Source: Chrysochromulina tobinii (lineage: Eukaryota > Haptophyta > Prymnesiales > Chrysochromulinaceae). Taken from it: DNA of 27,107 nt. Made by a program: the position numbers and the translations under genes. This document shows positions 1 to 9,500 of this stretch, one piece after another. Each line of letters starts with the position of its first letter. Position 1 is the stretch's first letter. The notes beneath the pieces were generated by a model. It was not told the origin of the DNA and searched no databases. It saw nothing but the letters and a program-made list of their open reading frames with translations. The stretch is taken from the NCBI GenBank assembly GCA_001275005.1, contig JWZX01002396.1:1-27107 (forward strand), read 5' to 3'.

Positions 1-83
1 ATGTGCCCCGGCGCGACCGGGGCGAGCGCCATGGCGAGCGCATCGCATTACGAGTGCTTGTAGCCGGCCCCGCTAGTACTCAG

Positions 84-201
84 CCTGTTAATTGACTTAC
101 GAACAGGTTTGTAACAAGGCCTTCGTTACAAACTAACGACGAGCCTGGTAACGAGACTCGTAATTAAGCTACGAGCCCAACCCTAGTAACTTACTAAGTT
201 A
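84..201. repeat. Cluster of four perfect short inverted repeats
   Basis: Four perfect inverted repeats follow one another: CCTGTT/AACAGG (84-89 with 102-107), GTTTGTAAC/GTTACAAAC (107-115 with 125-133), CTCGTA/TACGAG (157-162 with 170-175) and TAACTT/AAGTTA (187-192 with 196-201). The first two share a base and the loops are 3 to 12 bases. GTAAC/GTTAC and ACGAG recur throughout, so this may be a decayed tandem array. Its function is unknown. Confidence 0.6.
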
Positions 202-351
202 TAGTAACAACCCTCGTTATCAGCCTGATTTTTTTGCAGTGTAGAAGAAATCTGAAATGTGCCCTCATAGATTGTTATAAAATTGTGTCACCGGGGCACA
301 CGCACGCCCGTTTTACACGTACGTTACATGCCCGTCGCCCCCCTCGCACGT

Positions 352-368
352 CGCGCGCGCGCGCGCGC
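352..368. repeat. Alternating CG dinucleotide tract
   Basis: Seventeen bases alternate strictly between C and G, inside a broader run of C and G bases to about 376. Alternating CG is the classic Z-DNA-prone sequence; any role here is inference. Confidence 0.5.
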
Positions 369-612
369 CGCGCGGTGCGAGCCCCGGGTGGCGGCGGCGG
401 CGGGCCGGAGCGCGGAGGCAACACGCGCGCCCAACGGTTATTCGATTCGTTATAAGGCCGCTGATCCTGAACCAAACCCAAGGGGCAAAAGTCGATTATT
501 GCGTACGTGCCACGCCGCCAGCGGAACGAATTGAACAACCCGCGCGTTCACTGTTCTGTGTGCGGGGCGTCGGTACACCTATCTATGGGCCACCCAGGTA
601 GCTCTGACGGCT

Positions 613-1095
613 TCAGCTGTCGATGGAGCGGCCAGGTGGTTTTGGCATCATCATTCCGATCATGCTCAAGGTCTCTCGCACGCCCGCGGCAGAGGTATCT
701 GGCGGACCGCTTGCACAACGCTGCGCGAGCATAGCAGCAAGAGCAGCGCCCGAGGCACCTGCTTCACGGCTCATGGTGCCAGACATGAATGCCGTCATGG
801 CCTCAGGGGGGACCAGTGCCTTGAGCTTGGAAATATTTGCAGCAAGTTCGGCGGCGGTAGGTTCGGCAGCGGCTTGGTGAGGCATGTCCGAACCACTGGG
901 CTCTGGTCTGCCAAGTCCAGCCCCATTCGCCGCCGAAGCAACTTGTCGACCTGTCTGAGGAGCCACCGTCCAGCTACAGCTGATGGTCAACTGATCGACC
1001 TTGCGTTCGACGCTGTAAGTGGATGGAAACGCATGCTCCAGTGGACATTGAGCGAGCCACGTCTCGAAGGCGGACTGCCGCTCAAAGGCGAGCAT
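613..1095 (-). CDS. Hypothetical small protein (160 aa), doubtful
   Basis: I do not recognise this protein. The frame starts with ATG at 1095 and lies divergent to PDCD2, 179 bases away, which matches the head-to-head arrangement of other genes in this window. Residues 1-45 are mixed and could fold. Residues about 70-140 are alanine-rich and probably helical, and the tail is methionine- and proline-rich. No signal peptide or membrane segment is visible. Overlapping frames on the other strand are shorter and less protein-like. It could be one exon of a longer gene or chance coding potential in GC-rich DNA. Confidence 0.35.
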   Translation of the reverse strand: MLAFERQSAFETWLAQCPLEHAFPSTYSVERKVDQLTISCSWTVAPQTGRQVASAANGAGLGRPEPSGSDMPHQAAAEPTAAELAANISKLKALVPPEAMTAFMSGTMSREAGASGAALAAMLAQRCASGPPDTSAAGVRETLSMIGMMMPKPPGRSIDS

Positions 1096-1274
1096 TGTGC
1101 GCGGCGAGGCGCGTCACGAGAAGCAACGAAACCCGCGGGGCTTACCGCGCGTGAACGCCCAAAACGGCGCTAATTAACACAAAATTCCCATAGACAGCCT
1201 CGCCCCATCGCAGGCCTTCGTAGACCATCTCCGGGTGGAGATTTGGCGATCCTAGAAAACCACGTGGAACACAC
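1096..1274. promoter_or_regulatory. Putative shared promoter, hypothetical gene / PDCD2
   Basis: This 179-base gap lies between two outward-facing start codons. No TATA box stands out. It must contain the PDCD2 5' leader and core promoter. Whether it serves both directions depends on whether the minus-strand gene is real. Confidence 0.4.
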
Positions 1275-2816
1275 ATGGCGGAGTCGTCCAGGGAGGCAAC
1301 CGTGGAGGCGACCGCACTGCTCTTGTGCGATGACGAGGAAGAAGACGACGAGGAGGACGAGGTGTCCCTCGGCTTTGCGATCGATCGCCACGACGATCCC
1401 AACGCGTTGCTGCGCAACCATTTTCCCTCAAAACTTGGAGGCCGTCCCGCTTGGCTCGACCCTGTCCAGCTGCCGCTGGAGTCGCAGTTGCGCTGCGGCG
1501 CGAGTGGCGCACCGCTGCGCTTCCTGCTGCAAGTGTATGCGTCGATCAACGACGATGCACGCGCGTTTCATCGTACCGTCTTCCTCTTCATCTCGCCGCA
1601 CGGCTCACGGCTCGGCGAGCTTGGCGCAGCACGTGCCTTTCGCTGCCAGCTGCCGCGCGTCAACGACTTCTACGCTGATGAGCCAGCAGCGCCCTATGAA
1701 TTGCCTAGACCACTGACCGATCCTCTGGCGGTCATCGCCAAGCGGCGCTGTGCGCGATACGCCGAGTTGCCTTTGCCGCTGCCGCCATCGATGCCACCGT
1801 CACCAGTGCAGTCGCCGACCGCCGCAGCCGCAGCCGATGAGGTCGGGGCTGCCTTCACCCAAGACGCTGGCTTTCGTGAATCCGAACTCGTTGTTGAGCC
1901 GGAGCCGAGCGCGGAGGAGGCGCTCGCCAGCGGTGTCGGCGCGCACTCGGAGCAGGTAGCCCGTCTGCTCGCCGCCTACCAAGCCAGGAGTACGCCACCT
2001 CCAACCCAAGCCGCGCAGTCAGGGCAGGTGGCACAGCCTGTGGGGAGCAGCGAGGCCGCCGCGATCAGCGCCGGCGCCAGTGCTGGGGCCGCGGCCGCCG
2101 CTGCGCCGGCGGACGATTCGGACGAGGATGGTAATCTCGGAGGTAATCTCGGCATTAAGTCGGCGGACGATTCGGACGATGCCGACCTGAGTGCATTTGG
2201 AGCTCCTGATGAGGACCTAAGCGACTTTTCGGCCTTCACAGCTCGCGTACAGCGGGCGCCTGAGCAGTGCCTGCGGTACACGTACGCGGAGGCGACCGCG
2301 CCGCTTTGGGCGTCGCGCCGGCGGCGGCCCGAGCCGGGCAGCGTGCCGCCGTGCGCGCGGTGCGGCGGGCCGCGCCGCTTCGAATTTCAAGTGATGCCAC
2401 AAGCCATCCATTATCTTGGGATCGACTCACTGGACAGGGAGGCTCCGGATTGGGCCACGATCTGCGTGTACACGTGCGCTGCCTCGTGCGCACCGCTACC
2501 GCCGCTCCCGTCCCTCGATGGTGTTGTCACCGACCCCTCAACCGATGACAAGCACTCTCCCGAAGCTGTGGCTCTCGTGGGGCATCCGGTGCGCATCAGC
2601 GGGCTGCAGGGACGCCCCGAACTCAACGGCAGCACGGGCACGGTGCTCTTCTGGGCAGGCGAAGGCCGGTGGGCCGTTGAGGTTGGCGCGGGTGATAAAG
2701 TGAAGCTGCGCTCGGCCAACCTCACCCTCGTGCGCGTCGACGGCGTGGCTCCAGCAACGCTCGAGAGAGAGGGCGGATACGCTGAGGAGTTTGTATGGGT
2801 GCAGAACATCGAGTGA
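1275..2816 (+). CDS. PDCD2: PDCD2 / PDCD2L / Tsr4-family protein with inserted module
   Basis: PDCD2-family proteins act in the cytoplasm as dedicated chaperones of a small-subunit ribosomal protein (uS5/Rps2) and so promote 40S assembly. The N-terminal half shows the family signatures GGRPAWLDPV (residues 55-64), LRFLLQVYA, AFHRTVFLF and FRCQLPRVNDFY. The C-terminal PDCD2_C domain starts near residue 325 with the QCLRYTY block and carries CARC (360-363), FEFQVMPQ and a CxxxC pair (401, 405); the canonical ending YAEEFVWVQ follows. No MYND finger is visible, so it is closer to PDCD2L/Tsr4. Between residues 140 and 320 is an acidic, Ala/Pro-rich linker. Two oddities: an extra module at residues 436-490, and loss of most N-terminal zinc-knuckle cysteines. 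The start ATG has good context and no intron is needed. The final family assignment is firm. Confidence 0.9.
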   Translation: MAESSREATVEATALLLCDDEEEDDEEDEVSLGFAIDRHDDPNALLRNHFPSKLGGRPAWLDPVQLPLESQLRCGASGAPLRFLLQVYASINDDARAFHRTVFLFISPHGSRLGELGAARAFRCQLPRVNDFYADEPAAPYELPRPLTDPLAVIAKRRCARYAELPLPLPPSMPPSPVQSPTAAAAADEVGAAFTQDAGFRESELVVEPEPSAEEALASGVGAHSEQVARLLAAYQARSTPPPTQAAQSGQVAQPVGSSEAAAISAGASAGAAAAAAPADDSDEDGNLGGNLGIKSADDSDDADLSAFGAPDEDLSDFSAFTARVQRAPEQCLRYTYAEATAPLWASRRRRPEPGSVPPCARCGGPRRFEFQVMPQAIHYLGIDSLDREAPDWATICVYTCAASCAPLPPLPSLDGVVTDPSTDDKHSPEAVALVGHPVRISGLQGRPELNGSTGTVLFWAGEGRWAVEVGAGDKVKLRSANLTLVRVDGVAPATLEREGGYAEEFVWVQNIE

Positions 2817-3207
2817 CACCTACCCTCGCGGGTGCCTCGGACCGGACCGGACGGCGAGAACAAGCCGGCGCACCGGTTTAGTGAGACCGCGCTTGCACGC
2901 CTCTCGCACGGGGGGCGCCGCGCACCGGGCGTCCGGGCCGTGCGTGTGATACGCCGGGTCGGGACGTCGGGTCGGATATGGCGAAAAACGTTAAACATCT
3001 AGACCGGGCCCCGTCTGCGTCTCCAACGACTCCCCGGCTCCGCATCCTTCGCGGGCCGGCGGCGGCGCATCGTTGTCGCGTAGTTGTCGCGACGATTCAT
3101 GTGTCTCGCTTCCCGACCCTGCGCACTCTCAGCGCTGGATTCACGCGCACCGCGCGTGCAGAGTCGCTGCAACAAGTGAGAGATGGGGTGGTGCGTGAGA
3201 CCACACA
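2817..3207. other. Intergenic region between convergent PDCD2 and DCAF13
   Basis: About 390 bases between two facing 3' ends. It should hold both transcripts' 3' UTRs and polyadenylation sites. I see no gene, RNA or repeat in it. Confidence 0.6.
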
Positions 3208-4539
3208 TCACTCGAGTACCTTCCAGACCTTCTTGATCTTGTTCGCCACCCTGGGCACTGCGCCTGGTGCCGAATGAGCTCGGCGGTTCTTCTCGCGGCG
3301 ACGTGCGGTCGCTTGGACTGTTTCCTTGAGCTTCGCAGCCTTGAGGATGGCCCTAGGCACGTGCGTGTGCTTCTTGATGCGCTTCACCTCAGGCAAGTAC
3401 TGGAACTTTTCGACAAGCGCCTGCTCGTACTCGCGCTTGGCCTTCTCGCGCGGCAGCTGCTGAAGTGGCCGCACGTTCGCCTGCGCGCGCCAAATGCGCA
3501 CGTTGGTATCGTCGGAGCCAGTGAAGACGTAGGCATCGTCGAGCGACCAGGCGGCACAGAAGAGGCGCTGCATGCGCTTTGTGTGGTACACCGCCTTGGA
3601 TTTGGGTTCCCCCACGTCCCACAGCCGTACCGTCCGGTCGTACGAGCCAGAGACGAACTGACGCCCTGTCGGCGAGTAGTCGACGGCAAGCACAGCGGAC
3701 ACATGGTCCGTGTGGCAACAGATGGCGTGGTCGAGCTTACGCATGTCGAAGGTGTAGAGGCAGTGGTCTTCGGACGCGAGCGTGAAGTGGAACGGCTCCA
3801 TCGGATTCCAGCACAGCGCGTTCCCGCGCGTCTGCATCACTGCCTTCTGCAGTGCAGAACCAGTGCGCAGGTCAAAGAGCGTCACCGAGCGGTCGTTGGA
3901 AAGAGCGCCAAGTAGGTTGGGCTGCGCTGGATTGAAGCGCACGCGCGTGATCGAGTCGGCGCCCCACTCGTACGCCTGCACCGGCTCCGAGCGCGCCGTG
4001 TCCCACAGCTGCAGGGTTGGCCCGCCCGTAGCAAAGCTGTGCTCCTTGCGGTGGTGGTCGACGTCTGTGAAGGCATGCCGGCCCAGGAAGGTGGCGAGCG
4101 GCGTCTCGTCGCCGGAAGCGGCCGCGGCGGACCACAGTTTGACCGTCTTGTCGTCAGACGCCGTCACAAAGTGGTGGCCCGCGCGTGAGAAGGCGGCGCC
4201 GCGCACAAAGCCCGCGTGCGCCTTGACGCGCCAGCTTACGTCGCGCTCGGTCAGGTCCCATCGGATGATCTCGCCGTCGCACCCGCCCGAGACGAGCGTG
4301 GTGAGCGAGGCGGGGCTTTTGGCAAGGCAATGCACGCCGTCCATGTGGCCGCTGAGCGCTCCGGCGAACGGCTTGCTGAAGTGCTTGTCAAGCTTGACCG
4401 CGTTGAGCGCACGCGCATACTCGCGAGCCCGCTCGAACGGATGAAGCTCGGGATTGGCGGAGCGCACAACGCGATCGAGCTCCGAGGAGCGCTCGCGCAC
4501 GAAGTCTCGCTTGTCGCGCGACAAAATCTTGAGCTTCAT
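3208..4539 (-). CDS. DCAF13: DCAF13 / Sof1 WD40 protein of the U3 SSU processome
   Basis: Sof1 (yeast) and DCAF13/WDSOF1 (animals) bind the U3 snoRNP in the nucleolus and are needed for 18S rRNA processing; the animal protein is also a CUL4 substrate receptor. The 443-residue product matches the family length of about 445. It begins with the typical MKLKILSRDKRDF block, followed by the segment ANPELHPFERAREY, then WD40 repeats with GH...WD spacing (for example SGGCDGEIIRWDL, TASDDKTVKLWS, SGSYDRTVRLWDV, TGSDDTNVRIWRA). It ends with the Sof1-specific basic tail, including PREKAKREYEQAL, EKFQYLPEVKRIKKH, PRAILKA and HSAPGAVP. The open frame continues upstream to 4806, but that part is not family-like, so I chose the ATG at 4539. 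It diverges from the kinesin gene. Confidence 0.94.
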   Translation of the reverse strand: MKLKILSRDKRDFVRERSSELDRVVRSANPELHPFERAREYARALNAVKLDKHFSKPFAGALSGHMDGVHCLAKSPASLTTLVSGGCDGEIIRWDLTERDVSWRVKAHAGFVRGAAFSRAGHHFVTASDDKTVKLWSAAAASGDETPLATFLGRHAFTDVDHHRKEHSFATGGPTLQLWDTARSEPVQAYEWGADSITRVRFNPAQPNLLGALSNDRSVTLFDLRTGSALQKAVMQTRGNALCWNPMEPFHFTLASEDHCLYTFDMRKLDHAICCHTDHVSAVLAVDYSPTGRQFVSGSYDRTVRLWDVGEPKSKAVYHTKRMQRLFCAAWSLDDAYVFTGSDDTNVRIWRAQANVRPLQQLPREKAKREYEQALVEKFQYLPEVKRIKKHTHVPRAILKAAKLKETVQATARRREKNRRAHSAPGAVPRVANKIKKVWKVLE

Positions 4540-4954
4540 TCTGTCCGCTCGGACCGGAGCCCGCGACGACGACGACGACGGCCGTCCGGCTCGTCGCCTT
4601 GGCTCCCGTGAATGAGTTCTCCGCTGAGAAACAGCCATAAAAAAGGAAAGTGTTGCGAGACCCATGTATGAACTCGGCTGTTCACAGACCTCGGTAAGTT
4701 GAAGGGCACTCGCTTCATGCCGTGTGACGCCCAAAGTTGCTTCACGTCTGTGAAACGGAAAAGTTGAAACGGAAAAGACTTTTTGCCGACCGCCAAAGCT
4801 CAGCATTTCTCGTGCGTGGCCGCCTCAGCACCTTCACAGCGCGCCGTGCGGATCGCGCGTAGGCCGCCGGCAGCCCCCCTGCTCACCCGTGCGTGCCACC
4901 GGTTTCTACGCCTCGCAGGCCCTCCTCTTGGCGTGGGACTCTCCTTGGGCTGCG
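4540..4954. promoter_or_regulatory. Shared promoter region, DCAF13 / kinesin
   Basis: These 415 bases separate two outward-facing start codons, so both 5' UTRs and both promoters must lie here. The middle (about 4620-4800) is less GC-rich than the flanks. The phrase GAAACGGAAAAG near 4752-4775 repeats its core (gaaacggaaaag). No TATA box is obvious. The frame open upstream of DCAF13 probably reflects its 5' UTR. Confidence 0.45.
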
Positions 4955-6541
4955 ATGGCGCCCAAGAAGAGCTCGACTGGCGGCAAAGACGCCAAACCGC
5001 CAGCAACCCCAAAGGCCGAAAAGGCTGACAAGCCAGCCAAGGCCGAAAAAGCCGACAAGAAGTCGAGCGGCGGCAAAGCATCCTTGGCGTCAACGGGCTC
5101 CACCGACAGCCTCGTCGAGCTGGGTGAAGTGGCCGATGCGGCGGAAGAGGATGTGAAAGCACGAGTCAAAGCGTGGGTCAAGATCAGCGCAGGCCAGCCG
5201 AGCGGCATCAAGGCAGAGGACGTTATGTCGGTGCGCTCGGAGGCCGATGGCACCATCATCGCCTCGTACGACGGGAACAACAAAAAGCTCGAGAAGGCAT
5301 CGGTCGACGGTGTCGTAGCGGCGGATGCCTCGGTGACGACCATCGCTGGCGACCTGCTCGGGCCGCTTGTTGACAGCATATGCGACAAAGAAGGCCTCGA
5401 ATTTGACGAAAAGAGGTCCTCTGTGCTCTTCTGCTACGGGGAGGACGGCTCGGGGCGCGAGGAAGCGCTGATCGGCAGCGAAAGCCTCGTGACGGTGGCG
5501 GTCAAGAAGATACTCTCACACATCCCGGCAGGGTACGTGTTGCAGTGCGCGGGCACGCTGATCCTGATGGAGCTCATCTTCGACCTGCTGCGCCCCGAGA
5601 GCAACCTCTCGATCAACGAGACGCAATTCTCGGGCCTGCACGTCGACGGCGGTCTGTGGAAGCCGGTGAGCAGCGCGTCCGACCTAAGCGCCATCCTGAG
5701 CACTATGGACGGCCAACGCGAGGTTTTGCGCGGGAAGCATGCTCTAGGCCGCTCGCACCGCTCGGTGATGCTCGTGTCGCTGCGCGTCGCCCCTTCGGAT
5801 GGCTCCGCGTATGGCAACATCATGTACCTCGTCGAGCTCGCGGCACCGCCCATGACGCGTGCGAGCGGCGTGAGCGGCCTTGCCCTCGAAGAGTTTTGCA
5901 GTGTGAACACGTCGCTCAAGACGTTGACCAAGTGCCTCACGGCGATGGGCTCGCGCAAGAAGGCCGCCACGCCGCCACTGCGCGACTCGCGCCTCACGCA
6001 CCTGCTCGGTTCGGCGCTCGGCGACGACAAGAGCCCTGTGCACTGCCTTGTGTACGTGCCCGGCCGCCGTGCCAAGCGCGCCGAGGCGGGCGCGGCCATC
6101 GTGTGGGCGGCGAAGGCGACGGCGGCGCGGCTCAAATCCCAAGTGTTCGCCAGCGCGGCCTCTAAGGCGCTCGTGAGCCAGCTGCAGGGTGTGGTCGCCT
6201 CCCTCGAGGAGCCCGGGCCGGAGATGGCGAGTGAGATGCGTGAGCAGATGGAGCCTCCCTCAGATGCCCTCTCGCAGCTGCGCGCGTCGGTCAACGGCAA
6301 GGCGGCCATGCTCAGCGAGGTGGAGCAGGAGCTGATGGAGCAAAAGCAGCGTACAGAATCGCAGCTCAGCAAGAACCAGGCCGCCCACGAGACGCGTACG
6401 AAGGAGCAGGAGGAGATCCAGAAGGCGATCGGCGACTTGCAAGAGCAAATCAAGGGCGTCAAATCGGGAGAGAAGCTTCAAGCGGCGATGGACACGCTCA
6501 AGCGCACGATTGGGGAGGAGAAGGTGGCCCTTCGCAAGCAG
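4955..6541 (+). other. Kinesin exon 1: pseudo-motor domain and coiled coil
   Basis: This exon carries the kinesin-fold domain with decayed catalysis. The P-loop counterpart at 5438-5461 reads GEDGSGRE, so the Lys and Thr that hold nucleotide and magnesium are Arg and Glu. The switch I counterpart reads ALGRSHRS where NxxSSRSH is expected. Switch II at 5834-5851 reads ELAAPP where DLAGSE is expected. Structural helices are better kept: VNTSLKTLTKCL parallels INKSLSALGxVI, and RDSRLTHLL parallels RDSKLTYLL. From about 6150 the sequence becomes a Glu/Gln/Lys-rich coiled coil that runs to the donor site after codon CAG (6539-6541). Confidence 0.8.
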
Positions 6542-9500
6542 GTGATGGCGCGCAATCGCCCTAGCGCCGCGCCCTTGCCCCGCCACCAACCCGCCACCAA
6601 CCCCCACACCCATGAACCCCCACACCCAAGATTCTTCCCTTATCCCCGCCACCAACCCCCACACCCATGATTCTTCCCTTATCCCCACTGCCCCACACTG
6701 CGACGCCCTCATCCCGCCAGGTGAGCGAGATGGAGGATCGGCTCTTTGCCGCCAAGTCCAAGCTGACCGAGCACGCCAACGCGGACGCCAAGGCGAACGC
6801 CGGCGCGCCCGTGCAGTGCACCGCACTGTACACGAGCGGGATGACGTACGCGAGTGAGGGGAAGAACAAGTACGCGTCACTTATGTTCATGAGTGCCGTC
6901 AAGCTCATGGAATCCATCGGGATGGGTCGCTCCAAGTACGTGGTGCAGCCCGTCTCGGCACTCGCCGACCTGTTCTCGACCGAGGGCATGGACGAGGAGG
7001 CGATCGCGCTCTACAAACAGGCGTATTCGATCGAGAAGGACGCGACCGGCGCTGACTCGGCCGAGCTCGCTGACCACCTGGAGAAGCTCGGCGCGGCGTA
7101 TGAGAAGCAGGGCAAGATGGAGGCGGCCACTCTCACGCTCGAGGAGGCGGGCTCGGTGCTCGAGCACGCGCACGGCCCTAACCACCCACGGGTGATTGCA
7201 CTGCGTGAACGGCTCGCGGCGCTCGTCGAACCTGAGGAGGAGGAGGAGGAGGAGGAGGCGCCCGAGGAGGAGGTGCCCGAGCCCGAGCCCGAGCCAGAGC
7301 CTGAGCCTGAGCCGACCCCGAGCACGAAGCTGCCGGCCAAGCAGAACCTCGACGAGCCGGAGACTTCCAAGAAGCCCGCCCCCAAGAAGAAGGGCAAAGA
7401 TGAGGGCGCCGAGAGCTCCCGCGCGCCCGCCAAGGAGGCCACGCCCACTAAGGAGGCCAAGGGCAAGAAGGGTGCTGAGAAGGGTGCAGCGAAGCCGCCG
7501 GTGGCCGAGAAGCCTGAAAAGGGGGCCAAGAAAGGCAAGGAGGGTAAGAAGAGTAAAAAGGGACAGGAGGACAGCAGCGCGGCCGACGGCGAGGGCGGCA
7601 GTGCGGAGCAGCCCGTGATGCGCCCCAAGAACTCGCTCTCGGTGACCGAGATGAACGAGGTCACGGTTCAAAAGTTCTCGTCGCAGCGCATGAAAGCTCG
7701 TCTCGAGGCGCGTCAGCGGCGGCTTGCCGAGGAGGGGAAGGAGTTTTCGCTCGGCCTCGCGCCATCGCTTCCCGAGGCGTCCGACGACGACGTGCGTCCG
7801 ATCAGCCCGAAGCATCACCACGTCGACCCGCTCCTAGGCGATGTGCTCTCGAAGAAGCGTGACATGTTCCGCGAGCGCATGGCTCGGCGCAAGGCGGAGG
7901 AGTCTGATGGCAAGCCCACTGGCGAGGCGGCCACGCCGGCGCGCATGCACGATCGGGATGCGGCCACCGCGGACGGCCAGGGCGAGGAGGGCGAGGAGGA
8001 TTCGGCCGACGAGAGCGATGCGGACTTCGATGAGGGCATTGAGGACGCGGAGGGCGGCTCACAAGAGCTTGCGACCATCGAGAGCGACGTGATCGACATC
8101 GTGGCGGCCACGCACAAGGCCGCCCTGCGCGAGGACTGGGGGGAAGTGCTCGACTCGGCGGCGAACCTCGAAAAGGTGCTCGCGCACGCCAAGCACAAGG
8201 TGGCCGCGTGCGCGACCGCGGCGCGTGTTCTGCTCAACACGGGGCTCAAGTACGCGAGTGGGTTCTCGGAGGCACCCAAGACACGCTCGACGCTTGGCTG
8301 CCTGATGATCGTCGAGTGGTGCGTGCCCACGTGCCCCGAGGCCTTCCGGCAGGCCATCGCGGGCGACCGTTGGATCCGAAAGCTCGTCGACCTTTGTCGC
8401 AAGGACAACTCGTCGGCTGAGCTCGTGCGCTCGACGATCATGCAGCTCATTGCCAACTGGGCGAGCTGGTACTCCCACCAGCCCGCGTGCGCCGGCTTCG
8501 ACAAGGCGTGCGACATGCTCGTCGAGTTCAACCTCGAGATGCCCGCGCCGGCGTCCAAGCCGGGTGAAGAGCGCCCCACGCCCTCGTCCCCCTCGCAGGG
8601 CCCCTCGCTTCAGGTGCCTGGGCTGCAGCTGCAGCTGCGGCTTCCGCTCGCCTCGACGCAGCCCTCGTACCTAGGCTCGCAAGCGGCCTCGGATGCGAAG
8701 GCGCAGGTGATGGCTGAGCTCGAGGTCATGAGAGAGGACGTGCGCACGCTCGAGCTCGCCCTCGCCAAGGTGTCCAAGCAAATGAAGACGGAGACGGACC
8801 CGTTTGGCGGCACGCAGCACAAAGCGAGCACCGCGCTGGGCGCGCTCGAGCTTGCGGACGCTGCCCAGGCTGCCACGGACACGCGCGGCTGGAAAGGGCG
8901 GCTTGAGGCCCTGCTCGTCAAGTACGAGAAGCGCTCGGAGGCTGGCGCGGCCGCGGATCGGGTGCTGCCCGAATCGATGCTCAGCGAGATGCGCGCCCTG
9001 CTCGCCCAGATAGATACGCTGCTCAGCCGTTGGATGATCGTCCAGCCCGTCGAGCGACGTGGCAAGCAGCGCTTCCAGACCAGCGAGAAGCCGAAAACGG
9101 CGGCCGCGGTGATGGAGGCAGGCCATCTCGAGGGTATCACGTTGCCCAGCCTGACCCCGCGCGGCTCCAACCAGGCGAAGACGCTCAGCCTCACAGGGGC
9201 GCCTGTTGCCACACCGCGCAACCCGCAGCTCTTTTTGCACAACCCAAAGCTGTTGACCGCGCGAGGGCCTCTCGCAGTCCCGCCCGAGATTGCGAGCCAG
9301 CTCTCAGCGCGCGGCGGGCTTAGCGCGCGCGGCACGGCGCGCGGTGGTCAGCAGTCGACCCGCAGCGGTGGTGGCGTGCCCATGCACGTGCTCGGAAAGC
9401 CCAAGAGCCCATCGCCCCTCGGACCTGGCGACGTATCGCAGCGCCTCGGCAGCAGCAAGGAGGACAAGAAGCACGTGCCCTCGTTGTCGCTGATGAACGA

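Larger units (their letters stand above)
1..612. other. Gene-poor stretch with hairpin cluster and CG tract
   Basis: I see no convincing gene here. Bases 80-235 are markedly AT-rich compared with the rest of the window and hold a run of short inverted repeats, annotated separately. A pyrimidine run ending in TTTTTTTGCAG at about 229-239 resembles a 3' splice site, so the end of an intron from a gene starting outside the window cannot be excluded. Bases 340-420 are extremely GC-rich and include an alternating CG tract. The short open frames over 234-734 are arginine- and alanine-rich products of that composition and show no domain. Confidence 0.5.

Noticed and set aside
234-734. Several overlapping 60-90 codon frames
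   Set aside because: They are driven by CG-rich simple sequence, overlap one another on both strands and have no recognisable content.
5434-6462. Long minus-strand open frame (342 codons) opposite the kinesin pseudo-motor
   Set aside because: Ser/Arg/Ala-rich shadow caused by GC-biased third positions of the real plus-strand frame; no domain seen.
6877-7821. Leucine/arginine-rich minus-strand frames opposite the TPR and Glu-rich regions
   Set aside because: The leucine runs are the complement of GAG/GAA and AAG repeats on the plus strand, not membrane segments.
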